NCBI GenBank assembly: GCA_001661515.1
Contig: LUVW01000002.1
Span: 751,850-815,849, forward strand
DNA: 64,000 bases
Direction: 5' to 3'
From: Capniomyces stellatus
Lineage: Eukaryota > Kickxellomycota > Harpellomycetes > Harpellales > Legeriomycetaceae
Part shown: positions 47,539 through 58,228 of the stretch, piece by piece
Position numbering within the stretch: the stretch's first letter is position 1
Layout: every line of letters starts with the position of its first letter
Translations under genes and position numbers: made by a program
The notes under the pieces: generated by a model
Databases searched by the model: none
What the model saw: the letters and a program-made list of their open reading frames with translations, nothing else
What the model was told of the DNA's origin: nothing

Positions 47539-48395
47539 ATGACGAATAAAAACGCAAAAGCAAAGGCAAAATCTAAAACGAGTAAAGATGCACCCGAAGC
47601 ATCGGTGTTCACAGCAAGGCTGCCAAAAATGACAATAGCCGAAGAATCTAACATTGTTCAAAGAGGGCCCAAGCTAGACAAAGAAGGGAGACCGCAGTAC
47701 CTTGTTGACCAGATCCCAGATAAAAAGCAAAAATATAGAAACACAGCGGCCAAACAAAGCGGCGACCAGCAGACAGGACAACTAAATAGTGAAGAGGAGG
47801 AAATTAGTGATGATGAAGATTCTGTTGAGGAAGCTATTCCGGTGTGGCTAAATGCAGTGCTATATTCTGTTTGCTTGATCTTTGTTTACGGGATGTTTAT
47901 CTCTTTGGTAAACCAGCAGTACGGAATTGAAACGATTGTCAAAGATATAGGTATATCTATGATAAAGGCCTTCCCATGTAAGTAGTATCGGTCGATTGAG
48001 CTTTATTTCATGTTTATTGAAGGAATCACAGAGCTACACAGATTGGCCAAACATACAGTCGCCATTAATACTGAGCCAAGTGACATTAGTAGCTAATCGG
48101 ATATGTGTTTTAAATGCTTAATTTAATAGCAATCATGGTATTTGTCTACTTTACCCTGCGCTTTAAAGAGAACAAAGCTGCTCGTCTGCTAATGTTGGTG
48201 ATCTCGACATTTTTTGGGTGCTACTTTGTCCATTTAAACCTCAACTCGCCAAGGCTAGGTGTAATGAAGAGAGCACCAGGGTTGATTTCCTTGTGGATAT
48301 TTTTAACACTGATCATTGATGTACGGCCTGCAATTATTAGTATTGTAACAGTGGTAATATTCTGGTCAGTAGATCCTTTCAAAAGGAAGTGGTGA
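47539..48395 (+). CDS. Unrecognised four-helix membrane protein (2 exons)
   Basis: Exons 47539-47977 and 48130-48395 join in phase (CCA T|CA) to 234 aa. The first ~100 residues are hydrophilic: a Lys/Ala/Ser-rich start, then a conserved-looking LPKMTIAEESNIVQRGPKL stretch and an acidic EEEEISDDEDS patch. Four hydrophobic segments follow: VWLNAVLYSVCLIFVYGMFI, SIMVFVYFTLRF, LLMLVISTFFGCYFVHL and a pair in LISLWIFLTLIIDVRPAIIS. It ends in FKRKW, a basic tail that could be a cytosolic ER-retention-like end. There is no signal peptide. I do not recognise the family. The intact splice phase over a hydrophobic pattern and the good donor (GTAAGT) make it a real gene. It lies in tandem with GDE1. Confidence 0.75.
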
Positions 48396-48802
48396 AATTA
48401 CGGGGTTTGGTGTGGGAAAAGTTCACTGTTTTTTGTCATCAATCTGACCTTGTTTATGTTTTATCTGTTAATCAGGTGTTTGTTCTTTACAAAAGGAAAA
48501 GAACAAAAATATTGTACAGCTGGTTGTATTAATCTGCTTTATATCATTCCAGACTGGCCTTCTTTGCTCTTATATTTTACTGTTAGGTTTTGTTTCAATA
48601 AAATAATTCACTTTCCACTGAATTCTACCAGTGCTACTAAACCATAACTTTAATCACGAGAAAAAGAACAAGATGGTTAGATAATAAAAGTAGGATTCCA
48701 GTGAAAACAATAATGGCAAAAGTATGGTGTAAACTTAAAAACAGGTAAAATAAACTCTGTCTGGCTTGATTCGGCAATAAATAAATAAATTGAAGTCTTG
48801 AT
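48396..48802. other. Convergent intergenic region, membrane protein and P450
   Basis: 3' flanks of two convergent genes. A 65-codon frame at 48450 has no family features. No other feature is seen. Confidence 0.4.
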
Positions 48803-50959
48803 TTAGTCAAGCTTGCGGTGTTGTATATTTACAACACAATCTCTGTCAGGATAAGTTGGGTTACGAGTTATATACACTTTATCCTGCAAAAGCTGTGCTT
48901 TGTTGATGCTAGGATCTACTTTGTCTGGGGAAAATACAGAGTCTTCAGGTAAGCTGAGGTCATAATCACGGAGAAGGTTTGGAATAACGTTGTACATTTC
49001 AGTCCATGCCAAGCTAGAAACAAAAATTGGTAAGTTTTATCAATATTGGTTAGATGAGGAGTGCTTTTTAAACGTTGGTCGAGCTTAGAAACACATTCTT
49101 TCAGAACACAAGAATCAGAATCAGAAACATAAACAGAAACAAAAACAAAAAAACTACTTACTTTCTACCAACACAGATTCTGACACCATGCGAAAAAGCG
49201 ACAACATCTTTCTTTAACTCCTCGCCTCTGGGACCCAAAAATCTATTAGGGTTAAACTGCTCTGGATTATCCCAAACCTTTTTATCATAATGTGCGCCCT
49301 CTAAAAATACATTCATGACTATATCTTTTGGAATGTAGTGCTTTGACAGTTGAACGCCATCAGGTGAGCTGTCTCTTGGGAATGACCCACCCACTACAGT
49401 CTTGATGCGCATAGTTTCGTAGATTGTTGCTGTCAAGTAAGGCAGGCTTCCTTTAGCATCGTGTAATTTTATTGGTGTTGATCTATCAGGGAATGTAGTG
49501 CGCACTTCATCCACAACCTTTTTGTAGACCTCGGGATATACCAGGTAGAAATAAATCAACCACGTCATGGTAACACTGGTAGTGTCTGTTCCAGCAACCA
49601 ACATGACAAGCATTTCTGTAATCAGCTCGCCATCAGTCAAGTCATTTCCTGACTTGAAGTCCTTTGAGTTGATGTACATTTGCAGAATGTCTAGTCTTTG
49701 ATTCTCTACGCCATTGACTAGCAGATGTTCTTTTCTTTCTTTTATGCAACCTCTGGTGTAAGCAAGCAGCTCGAGCATTTTTTTGAAATGAACCGGCATC
49801 AAGAATGGAACTTTCATGAGGAATGGGAATCGAGATTTCTAAGATTCAATGTGGTATAGTTATTAGTAAATGATAATTGAAATTATTGGCCTTTAATTAA
49901 TAGAATATATATATATGTATGTGCGTGTATGTGTGGTAATATGTGGTGGTTAAATAATACAATACTCGAGAATTAAATAAAAAGTGCATTTACCACCGAT
50001 ACAAATTGAAGAACTGAAATCATCCATCCAGTTATAGCATGTCCATCGTTTTCAACAGCTTTGAAGCTTTTGCCAAAAACCAAATCCCCGATAACATCTG
50101 CAGTTAGGTTCTGGAATGTTCTAAAGTAGTTGAAAGATCCTACGCCATTACCCAACATAATTTCTTTATCGATCTTTTTCTTCAAACTTATTATTCCGTT
50201 TTCCATAATTTCGTTTTCAACACTTGCAAGGTTATTGAATGTGAACGCTGGTCCAACTTGGCGACGCTATTTTATTTGTTAAAGTAAACGCTCCTTAAAC
50301 AATTGTTTTTATTGGTGTAGAAAAGATGTAAACGCATCAAGTTTCTTACCCTCATTCTGTTATAGGCCTCATCAGTGGTGGTGAATAGAGACATGTTTAA
50401 CAGACTCATGTGCTCATACGCCTTGGACTTGGGGTATCTGTATGAAGATAGGATTTTTTTTATGTCTCTGTTGTCAGCAATAGAAACCTCACCAGGCCCT
50501 AATGTACAGATTTAATATGTTAATAGCCAAACTAGACCAGTAGCAAAAAAACAAAAAAAAACTAGCATACTTTTAAGCAGGTGGCAGTCTATACTTGAAC
50601 TTGTCGAAATGTATCTAATTACCAACTCTGACAGTAGTTCCGTATTTATTGTGCATGGTGTTCAGAAACTTGAAGATGTTTCCTCTGAAGGACTCGATAA
50701 CATAAGGGATATTTGTAAATCTTGCCCACCATGGCCCTGGTATGTTTCTTAGGGTGTCAAAGACAATAGCGTAGATTATCTATTATTCCACACAGAATAT
50801 TTACAACATATTTCAGTAAGACCAAATAATATATTTGCGTTTCAACATTTTAATACTGGGCGTGTGGCTGGTTCTTACTTTTGCTAGCACATATGCGCAG
50901 ATAGCGCTTGCAGCAACCTTTTTGTTTACAAGCTTCTTTAGTACGGCGATTTTATCCAT
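48803..50959 (-). CDS. Cytochrome P450 (6 exons)
   Basis: This is a heme-thiolate monooxygenase, probably ER-anchored by its N-terminal hydrophobic helix (KVAASAICAYVLAKIIYAIV). Exons 50959-50879, 50779-50623, 50498-50350, 50266-49994, 49838-49162 and 49013-48803 give 515 aa, the usual length. Motifs in order are the Pro-rich hinge RNIPGPWWARF, C-helix RRQVGPAF, I-helix AGTDTTS (~302), ExxR as ETMR (~361), a PxRF-type FNPNRFLGPRG, and the heme loop FSHGVRICVG with the Cys ligand at about 442. All catalytic landmarks are intact. I cannot assign a CYP family or substrate from sequence alone. The two short 5' exons were found by phase and splice sites. The nearby MFS transporter on the same strand could be functionally linked, but that is speculation. 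Confidence 0.93.
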
Positions 50960-51828
50960 TGTCTTGTTGCTTTACTTGAAAACGCGCTTTAAAAGTATAT
51001 TTATTTCTCAAACTAAACAGTGAGGCGTCGAAGTGGAACGACTGATGGCTGGGTTTATATTTATATGTGGCTATTTATCTTCTTTTTTTCAATTCTGGTA
51101 CGTTCCAATTTTCATATTTTTTAAGTTTGTTTATAGACGGACCCTTTCTTTCCAACAACATTTCCTTGCCTCCCAACTGTTTTACACTTTCTAAAAAAAT
51201 TATAAACCAATTGCTAAGTAGCAAAAATATACAAAGACTTTGTTAAGACTGAATTACTGGACAAACCCCATATTGGGCTGATGATCAATTTATCTAGTCG
51301 TATTGATCCATTCTCTACAGTCTCCTGTCTCTGATCAAACGTTAATTATTATTAGTATTTTTTCATGATACTTTTGGTTTCATGTTTTGGTGTTGCTTTT
51401 TTTTTTTTTAACAAGATTGATTTTCAACTAAACTCAATGTTGATTTGCGGAATGTATGAAGCTGTGTAATCGACTACGGGTTGACATCAATGCTTAAATA
51501 GTCTCCAATGCAGCATCAGTGAATAATAAATGCTGCAGCGTAACATTTCTGGCAGTTCGTAAACTTGACAATACCTTTTAAAAGTTTGCCATTTTCGTCT
51601 TTGTGCTTTGTGAAACTAATTTAATAGATCAGAAAATTTTCGATGATTTGTTGGGGATGTATAGCTGTTGGTCTATTAAGTCAACTAGCACTTTTTTACT
51701 TGAGAAAAAAAACAAAAAAGGAATTTGACAAAAAATTGTACCTTGTAAAGAAAAATTAGATTAAATATCAAAATACGAGAAATAGAAATGTATAAATGTA
51801 TAAATTAAACCAAGTTGTCTGAAAAGGT
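50960..51828. other. Intergenic region, P450 promoter and MFS 3' flank
   Basis: A+T-rich tandem-gene spacer with a T-run at 51399-51410. No gene is seen. Confidence 0.4.
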
Positions 51829-53124
51829 CTACATGGCCCATGAAGCTGAGCTACCATACTTCCTTCTGTAAAAGAAGATTCCAACTAAAACAAACAACGA
51901 ACCGCCAATATACATGAATGACGAGAATAAAACCGCATTAGTAAAGTCGGTAACCCCGTTTGTAGTAGTAATCAATGGTGTAATAGCGATATTGGCAACC
52001 AAGAGAGAAAGACCGCATGCCAAGTAGTACAAACCATTTAGTGCAGGGATTCTTGAGGGTTCGAAATACTTTCCTATGATCGCCACGCAATGGGCCAAAA
52101 ATCCTGACAAGAAGAAACCGTACAGGAATGACAATGCCATAAACGAGCCAACGCTAGGAGCTGCGATCCATAGAATGAGCTGTAATGCACCCGAAAGGAA
52201 TGTTGTAGCAAAGAACATATTTATTGGTCCAGCATAATCACTGACACGTCCCAATATAATACTTCCGAGCAAAAGTCCAACATTGAATATAGTTGAGATC
52301 AATGTCGCTGTAGAGCTTGAGGCACCCAGGTTTATGGCATCTAGAGGCAAAAAATAGATTGGTACTACGAACCCCAAGTTCCCAACAAACCCACAAATAG
52401 ATATACACACGAACAATGGGTCTTTTAGACCGTTGATGTCAATCAATGTTATATCCTTTGATAGTGGGACTCTTGACTTGAATGAAAGTGCCGATATTCC
52501 TACCATGACAACAAACATGATGGCACAGATTCTCAATGCCCACTGAAACCCAAGATTATTCAACGCTACATTCACAATATTAGAGAGAACGATTCCTCCA
52601 ATGCCAGATCCGGAGATAACTATTCCCAACGCAATGCCACGGTACTTGTCAAACCACATGGCGGTAATGGAGATGGCACTGGAGTATATAAACCCATTTC
52701 CAACACCCAGAATAAAGCCTTGGGTAACAATCAATGTTGAAACAGAGTTGCAAAAGGATGCACCGACCAATCCGATAACAGAGAGAAGAGTACCGACCCA
52801 TGTTGTGAATCTGTAGCCAATTATTGTCACCAACTTTCCGGCAAATAGCGACGATAAAAGCATCATCGCTACAGTTGTGCTTCCAATCCATGAAATCTTG
52901 GATGCATCTTCTTCAGGGAACTTGGTTTTGACGTAATAGGTTTGGTAGACACCAAACGAGGTGTTGGTTCCCAAGGTCAACATCATACACAAGAACGAGC
53001 AGAAACAAATCAACCAAGCATACTTGGTGTCGGGTCTCAGCTCCTCGTGTTGGCTGGCTTGGCTGTTTTCATTCAACTTGCTCCCTTCTGAGGGACTTTG
53101 TGATACTCGCTTGACTTCAGACAT
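51829..53124 (-). CDS. Monocarboxylate-transporter-type MFS permease
   Basis: This single-exon gene encodes 431 aa with 12 predicted membrane helices and a hydrophilic N-terminal ~35 residues. Its layout fits the fungal MCT/SLC16-like branch of the major facilitator superfamily: KYAWLICFCSFLCMMLTLG in TM1, FGVYQTYYVKTKFPE after it, WIGS at TM2, and GVGNGFIYSSAISITAMWF plus DKYRGIALGIVISGSGIGG across TM4-5 (the latter is a strong MCT-like feature). The second half includes GRVSDYAGP, a TM8-9 loop motif. The substrate could be a monocarboxylate or another small organic acid; it cannot be told from sequence. It lies upstream of the P450 on the same strand, 870 bases apart. Confidence 0.88.
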   Translation of the reverse strand: MSEVKRVSQSPSEGSKLNENSQASQHEELRPDTKYAWLICFCSFLCMMLTLGTNTSFGVYQTYYVKTKFPEEDASKISWIGSTTVAMMLLSSLFAGKLVTIIGYRFTTWVGTLLSVIGLVGASFCNSVSTLIVTQGFILGVGNGFIYSSAISITAMWFDKYRGIALGIVISGSGIGGIVLSNIVNVALNNLGFQWALRICAIMFVVMVGISALSFKSRVPLSKDITLIDINGLKDPLFVCISICGFVGNLGFVVPIYFLPLDAINLGASSSTATLISTIFNVGLLLGSIILGRVSDYAGPINMFFATTFLSGALQLILWIAAPSVGSFMALSFLYGFFLSGFLAHCVAIIGKYFEPSRIPALNGLYYLACGLSLLVANIAITPLITTTNGVTDFTNAVLFSSFMYIGGSLFVLVGIFFYRRKYGSSASWAM

Positions 53125-56100
53125 GTTTATAACTGCTTAGCTTCTACACTGATCGAGTGACTTGTTTTTTTTAAAAAAAAAAATAAAAGAGGGATTATTG
53201 CAAATAAACGGCACTGGGCTATAAAAATAACAGTACTATCCAAGAGCTGGACTCAAGTATAATTATAAATTATGTTTCGATAATTAATCGAGTTGGGGAA
53301 GAAAAGGCTCGCGGTTTTCATAGCTATTTGAAGCTATTTGAACAATAGTTGCAATCAGAAAAAATGGATATTGATTGATCTTGGAAGAATAGTACCATAT
53401 AGCTTGGAACAAAAAAAAATTTTACTGATTAATCAAAATCCGCGTTAATATTAATAAATAATCAAAAAATAATAATCAAAAAATAATAATCAAAAAATAA
53501 TAATCAAAAAAATAACCGCGATAATTGAAAAGCAAACCTCACCAAAATAGTAAAAATAAAATAGAAATATCAAATATACTTGGATCTAAATTAAGCTTAG
53601 AAGTGTACCAACCAAGGCTTTTGTCAAAGCAACACCAACGCTATTTTTTTTTCAACGCTACTTTTTTTTTTTCAACGCTAACTTTTAACCAATGTACAAT
53701 TATTGCTTTAATTGAAATAACAGTAACAGTAGTTTTTTTTATTGTAAACAAACTAGCTGTTGTCTACCTGAGTATCTTACACAGCTTTTCTTGAACTAGC
53801 AAAAAATATAATTTTTCAACACTGGGATAGGCCAGTTCAAATTAATAATGCTGGGCCTAATAGTTGATATTAGGGTATTTACATTAGTAATAGCGAATTA
53901 AACAGCAGGACAAACCATTTTAAAAAATGTTGGTATTTGGTAAATAAAAGTAAAATCCACTAGAAAAATTAGAAACAAAAAAAAAACAATAGCAAAAAAC
54001 AGTCATTAGTTGCTCTGTCAACCAAGCTTTGTTGATTACAAATTGCCTGTTTATGAAAGATAATTTTTCTTGTGAAAAGTCAAGTAAAAAAAACCAATAG
54101 TTTTTTTTTACTTAGTGGTCCAATAAAACGTGCCCAAAAGGCGTTGATTTGATAGATAAGCGTTAATTAGTAAACATCATGTGGTGGTATTAACTTTTTG
54201 AATTTTAATTAAAAAAAGAAAAGTGTTTCCTCATTAAAAGAACTTTCTTCGTAATATGTTATGGTATCATAATCGCAGTCTTAATCTATAGATCTCCAAG
54301 ATAAAAGGTAGGGTACAATATTGCCTTGACTAGCGTAACCAATAAATTCAGCCTTTGGGTTTCCGGAATATGTAGGAGCAGGAACGCTATGTAAATATAT
54401 ATTTTTTTATTACTATTGAAACGCTACGTAAATAACCTTTTTGTATTGAAACCTTAGTGTTTACAAACAATCAACTAGCATTTTTTTTTTTTACCTTTTC
54501 TTTTACTTTTACAAAGGTACCCATTTCAAAAGCAACAAAAAAAAAGAGATACTGTTTACAAACAAATTTGCGCTGCGAACAGCCACTCCTGTTTAAAGAA
54601 AGTTTGGCGCTTACCTGCTAGTAACTGATGTTCAATAGCACAAGCCCGCACAAAACAGTCCCAAATAGTTTTGATGGTTATGGCTACAGCATCGTTTCCT
54701 CAGCTGTTTACAAAACCAAAGCAGTTGATATAGGTTAAGGGTGATCTTTCTTGATATTTTCTTTCAAGCTTGTAGAATTTTTCAGGAAAAAGAACAATTT
54801 CACAGATTTACAAGTGCCACAATTTAACCTGCTGTTTTCTACAAAAGTTGCCTTGTAGTAACTGTTGAAGTTCATGATTACAGCATTGCATTTGGTTCAT
54901 AACGTGGAAATGATGTATTTACTAGGTTCTTTAGTTTTAAAAACATTGGCCAAACGCCTTTCTTTATGACAGTGTTTAGGTCTTTATTTTGTGAATACCA
55001 TTCGAAACCTGAATTCTTGAGAAAAAACTATTTTCTTGTAAATAATTATACTTGGTCTGTGTTTAAAGCTAGTGAAGATACGCCGGATGGGCAATTGTGG
55101 TAAACCCCTTTTGGCTTTTGTGTAATAAGTGACTGTGTTTAATTGCCAATACTGAGAAGCAAAAAATCGACACATCTTAAACCAACCTATTTAATAAAAT
55201 CAACACCGGATTAAGCAAAACCATCCAAGCACAGCTTAAATGGAATTGGTACACAAACAATTACCTTTATAAGTAACTGCTTGTTTGATTAAAGCTGCTA
55301 CTTGGCTTCAGTTACCCTAATGCTCAAAACTACTGTTTTTATCGAGGTTTTTAAAATAAAGGACAGCGTATATTCTCTTTATCTGATTTACATGTGTTTA
55401 GCAAACAAGCGTTCTCGCCGTTAGTTTCATTACCAATGCCCAATTTTCTATACAAATTTTGTTTTTTAATTAGTTGAAACAAATACAAATAGACGTTGTA
55501 TTCGTTTGATCGGATATAGAGTTGTATTGACTGCGTGTCATCAAAATGGACTAGAGTTAGGATAGGTTTACCACATAAACAACCTTTATTTCCCAGGACC
55601 AACCAATATACATGCATGTGCTATAACTTGGGGCTTAAATGATGTTTGGTCGTTTAGCAAGATATTTCACAAGTTGTAAAGCTAGGCAATGGTTTAACTC
55701 ATAGTAATAAATAAACATATACGTAGGTCTGATAGTGCTGAGTATTAAACAACTAATAGAGTTACATCAGTTGAAGGCCAATTAATATACTTGATTCACA
55801 CTTTTGCTCAATTATTATTGGAAATGAGAGGCATTTCTGTTGTTATTAAAATTGGCAATAGTAGGATGTTAACTCTGAAAGAATTAGCTGGTGGGGTTAT
55901 GTTTATTGGGAATTCTTGTGTTGTTTATCACGGGTATTTTATTTATATCGCCATTTGGTTTACCAAGAGGTACTCTGTTTGGTGTTTACACAAAGGAACT
56001 GCGAATTGTAGTCGTAATGATGTGAACTTGAATGGCGTAAAGTATGCAAATCCTGCTTGGTAAAAAAAAGAAACCTGTTTGGAATTGAAAGTTGGCACCT

Positions 56101-58228
56101 ATACAATAAAAAGAGTTACACAAGACCTGCTTGGGTTAGTAAATAAGCAAATAGATAAATATGTTTTAGGCAGTACAAGAGCCAAACAACTTTGCTTAAT
56201 AATACACAAACTTGCGCTGTAAGCTGATGATTAGGATGAGGGGGGGGGAGGGTAAAAATAAATGGTGCGAGGAAGTTGATAATCTTAAAAGAGGTATAGG
56301 CATAACGTGTGTTGGTAACATTGATGATGAAAAGTGCAAATCGCCGTAAATCAAATGAACTGGGAAAGTCTTTGCTCAGCAATAAACATTGGAGATGACA
56401 AACATTTTAGACACGGTCAATTTGCAGCTTTTGAGCAAATATTTTAGCAACAATGTTTGGTAGGTAAATTGGGACACTATTAAATTTCAGTAAAAGTCCA
56501 AACAATGTTAAAAAAATAATATTCAAACAATAGATTTTAAGTGAGTAGACTTCAGCAATAAGGAGAAGTTTACAAGGACTTGAACAATGAATACTTTGGA
56601 GCATGTTCAGCTTGGCTTGAGCTTGAAATGCAAATGAAAAGTAAAATGAAAATGATATCCATTCAAGCAGAGTCAGGAAGCGTGGATATCAGCAAAAAAG
56701 TATTTTTTTTTGTTTTTGTTTTTGTTTATTTGTGAAGAGTTAACATGGGACTAGTTAATTTGAGAGTAAAAATAAATTAAATTGAAGGAACAGGCCGAGT
56801 AGTATGTTTGAATGAATTTGATTTGCAGGTTTATTAGTTTCAACAAAACATCCAAATCAGCAGCCAAGTAGCTAATGGGGTTTGTAAATATTAAAATATG
56901 TTTTAATATGGGAAAATGTAAAAGTTTATCAAAAAAAATAACAAGAAACTCGGTGCTTCACAAATGAGATTGAATTGGAATCAAAATAAAGCATTATAAT
57001 TTATAATTCAAGTAGTTTGTATTATTTATATTTTGAATAATTACATGTTAACAATCTAAAAATCAATCAACAAAAAACCAACAATATCAACAAAGAGAGG
57101 TGTATTTATGAAAGGAAGGAAAAAAAAAAAACCATGAATGACAAATAAATGTCTGGCTGAGATACCAAGCGAAAGGATTGAAAAAAAAAAGGAGCATTGA
57201 TGTAATAGGATTTACAGGTTCACCAATTTCGATAGTATTTCAATTTTCACCTTTCAGCGTGTCTTTTAAAGCAGCAATAAAGTGTAAAAGCTGAAATGGC
57301 TTAAATTGAAGACGGCAATTTGTAGATTAGAAAATAAGAAAGAGTGAAGAAGAAAAAAAAACAAAAAACTGACCCTTGAAAATAGAGATTTTAGACATAG
57401 AGATATTACAAGTAAGGAAATTAGGAGTTAAAAGTGTAAGAGTTACAATTAAGCAGCACTGTTTCTTACTTTTTATAGATTTTTTTTTATCAGCAGAGCT
57501 TTGTTTAAATACTACTATTATATACGGACATTTAACGCAACTAGAGTTTTACTTTTAATCTAATAACCTCACTTGGTAGAACCTGCATATATATATATTT
57601 TTAAGGTTTTTATTGCAGTTACTTTAAGGTTAATATACACAGAACAAAAAAGTGAGAGAAAAAAAAGCAGATAGGTATTGATCTGTACATAAACTAGCAT
57701 AACTGTTTCGTGGGTACAATACATACAAGTGTATATTGAAAAGCGAGCAGCCACAAATAAAGGTAAATAATAGAAAAGCAAGGCCAAGCCAAGCCAAGCC
57801 TTAAAGTAGATTAATATATGTTGTGCTACAAGTATTATTTAGCGTATTTTTGTTAATTGAATAGCGTAATAAATGATACCAACAGTTTGTAATTCAAAAC
57901 ACATTGGCGTCAATACATTGTAAATTAAAGCAAAAAAAAGAAAGAAGGAAAGAAAAAACCACCCAACGCAGAAAAATTCGCGACTTTTATGCAAAGAATG
58001 TATATATATATATTACTAAAAGCAAGCTGATGCGTTTTGTAGATTCACTTGGGTAAATCAACAGAAGAAGAACATTTCTGAGCTTAAAACACAGAATTGT
58101 TGATATATGCTTGCAGAAAATTTATAAGATCGCAAAGATAACAGTATCCAAATCCAGTACAAATAAGGGTGGTCACAGAGATAGAACGCGAATAGCTTGA
58201 TAAAACAAAGGATAAATATAAAGAGAAA
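53125..58228. other. Gene-poor 5.1 kb between divergent MFS and chitin synthase genes
   Basis: This is the longest gene-free stretch of the window. It contains A/T homopolymers, an AATAATCAAAAAAT-type repeat at 53457-53512, a G-run at 56240-56248, and several open frames of 60-90 codons on both strands. Chance alone predicts about one 90-codon frame in this amount of about 67% A+T DNA, so none is called. Minus-strand fragments at 54284-55175 look somewhat protein-like (see findings) but could not be joined into a gene. No tRNA or transposon signature is seen. Confidence 0.45.
53457..53512 (+). repeat. AATAATCAAAAAAT 14-base tandem repeat
   Basis: About four units lie upstream of the MFS gene. 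Confidence 0.85.

Noticed and set aside
48803..53124. A P450-MFS gene pair as a detoxification or metabolite module
   Set aside because: They are only neighbours on the same strand with separate 870-base spacing. Nothing in the sequence links their function.
53125..58228. Open frames of 60-90 codons (for example 55791-56063 and 56116-56382) as genes
   Set aside because: At about 67% A+T roughly one 90-codon stop-free run is expected by chance in this much DNA. None has a recognised domain or a consistent promoter and splice structure.
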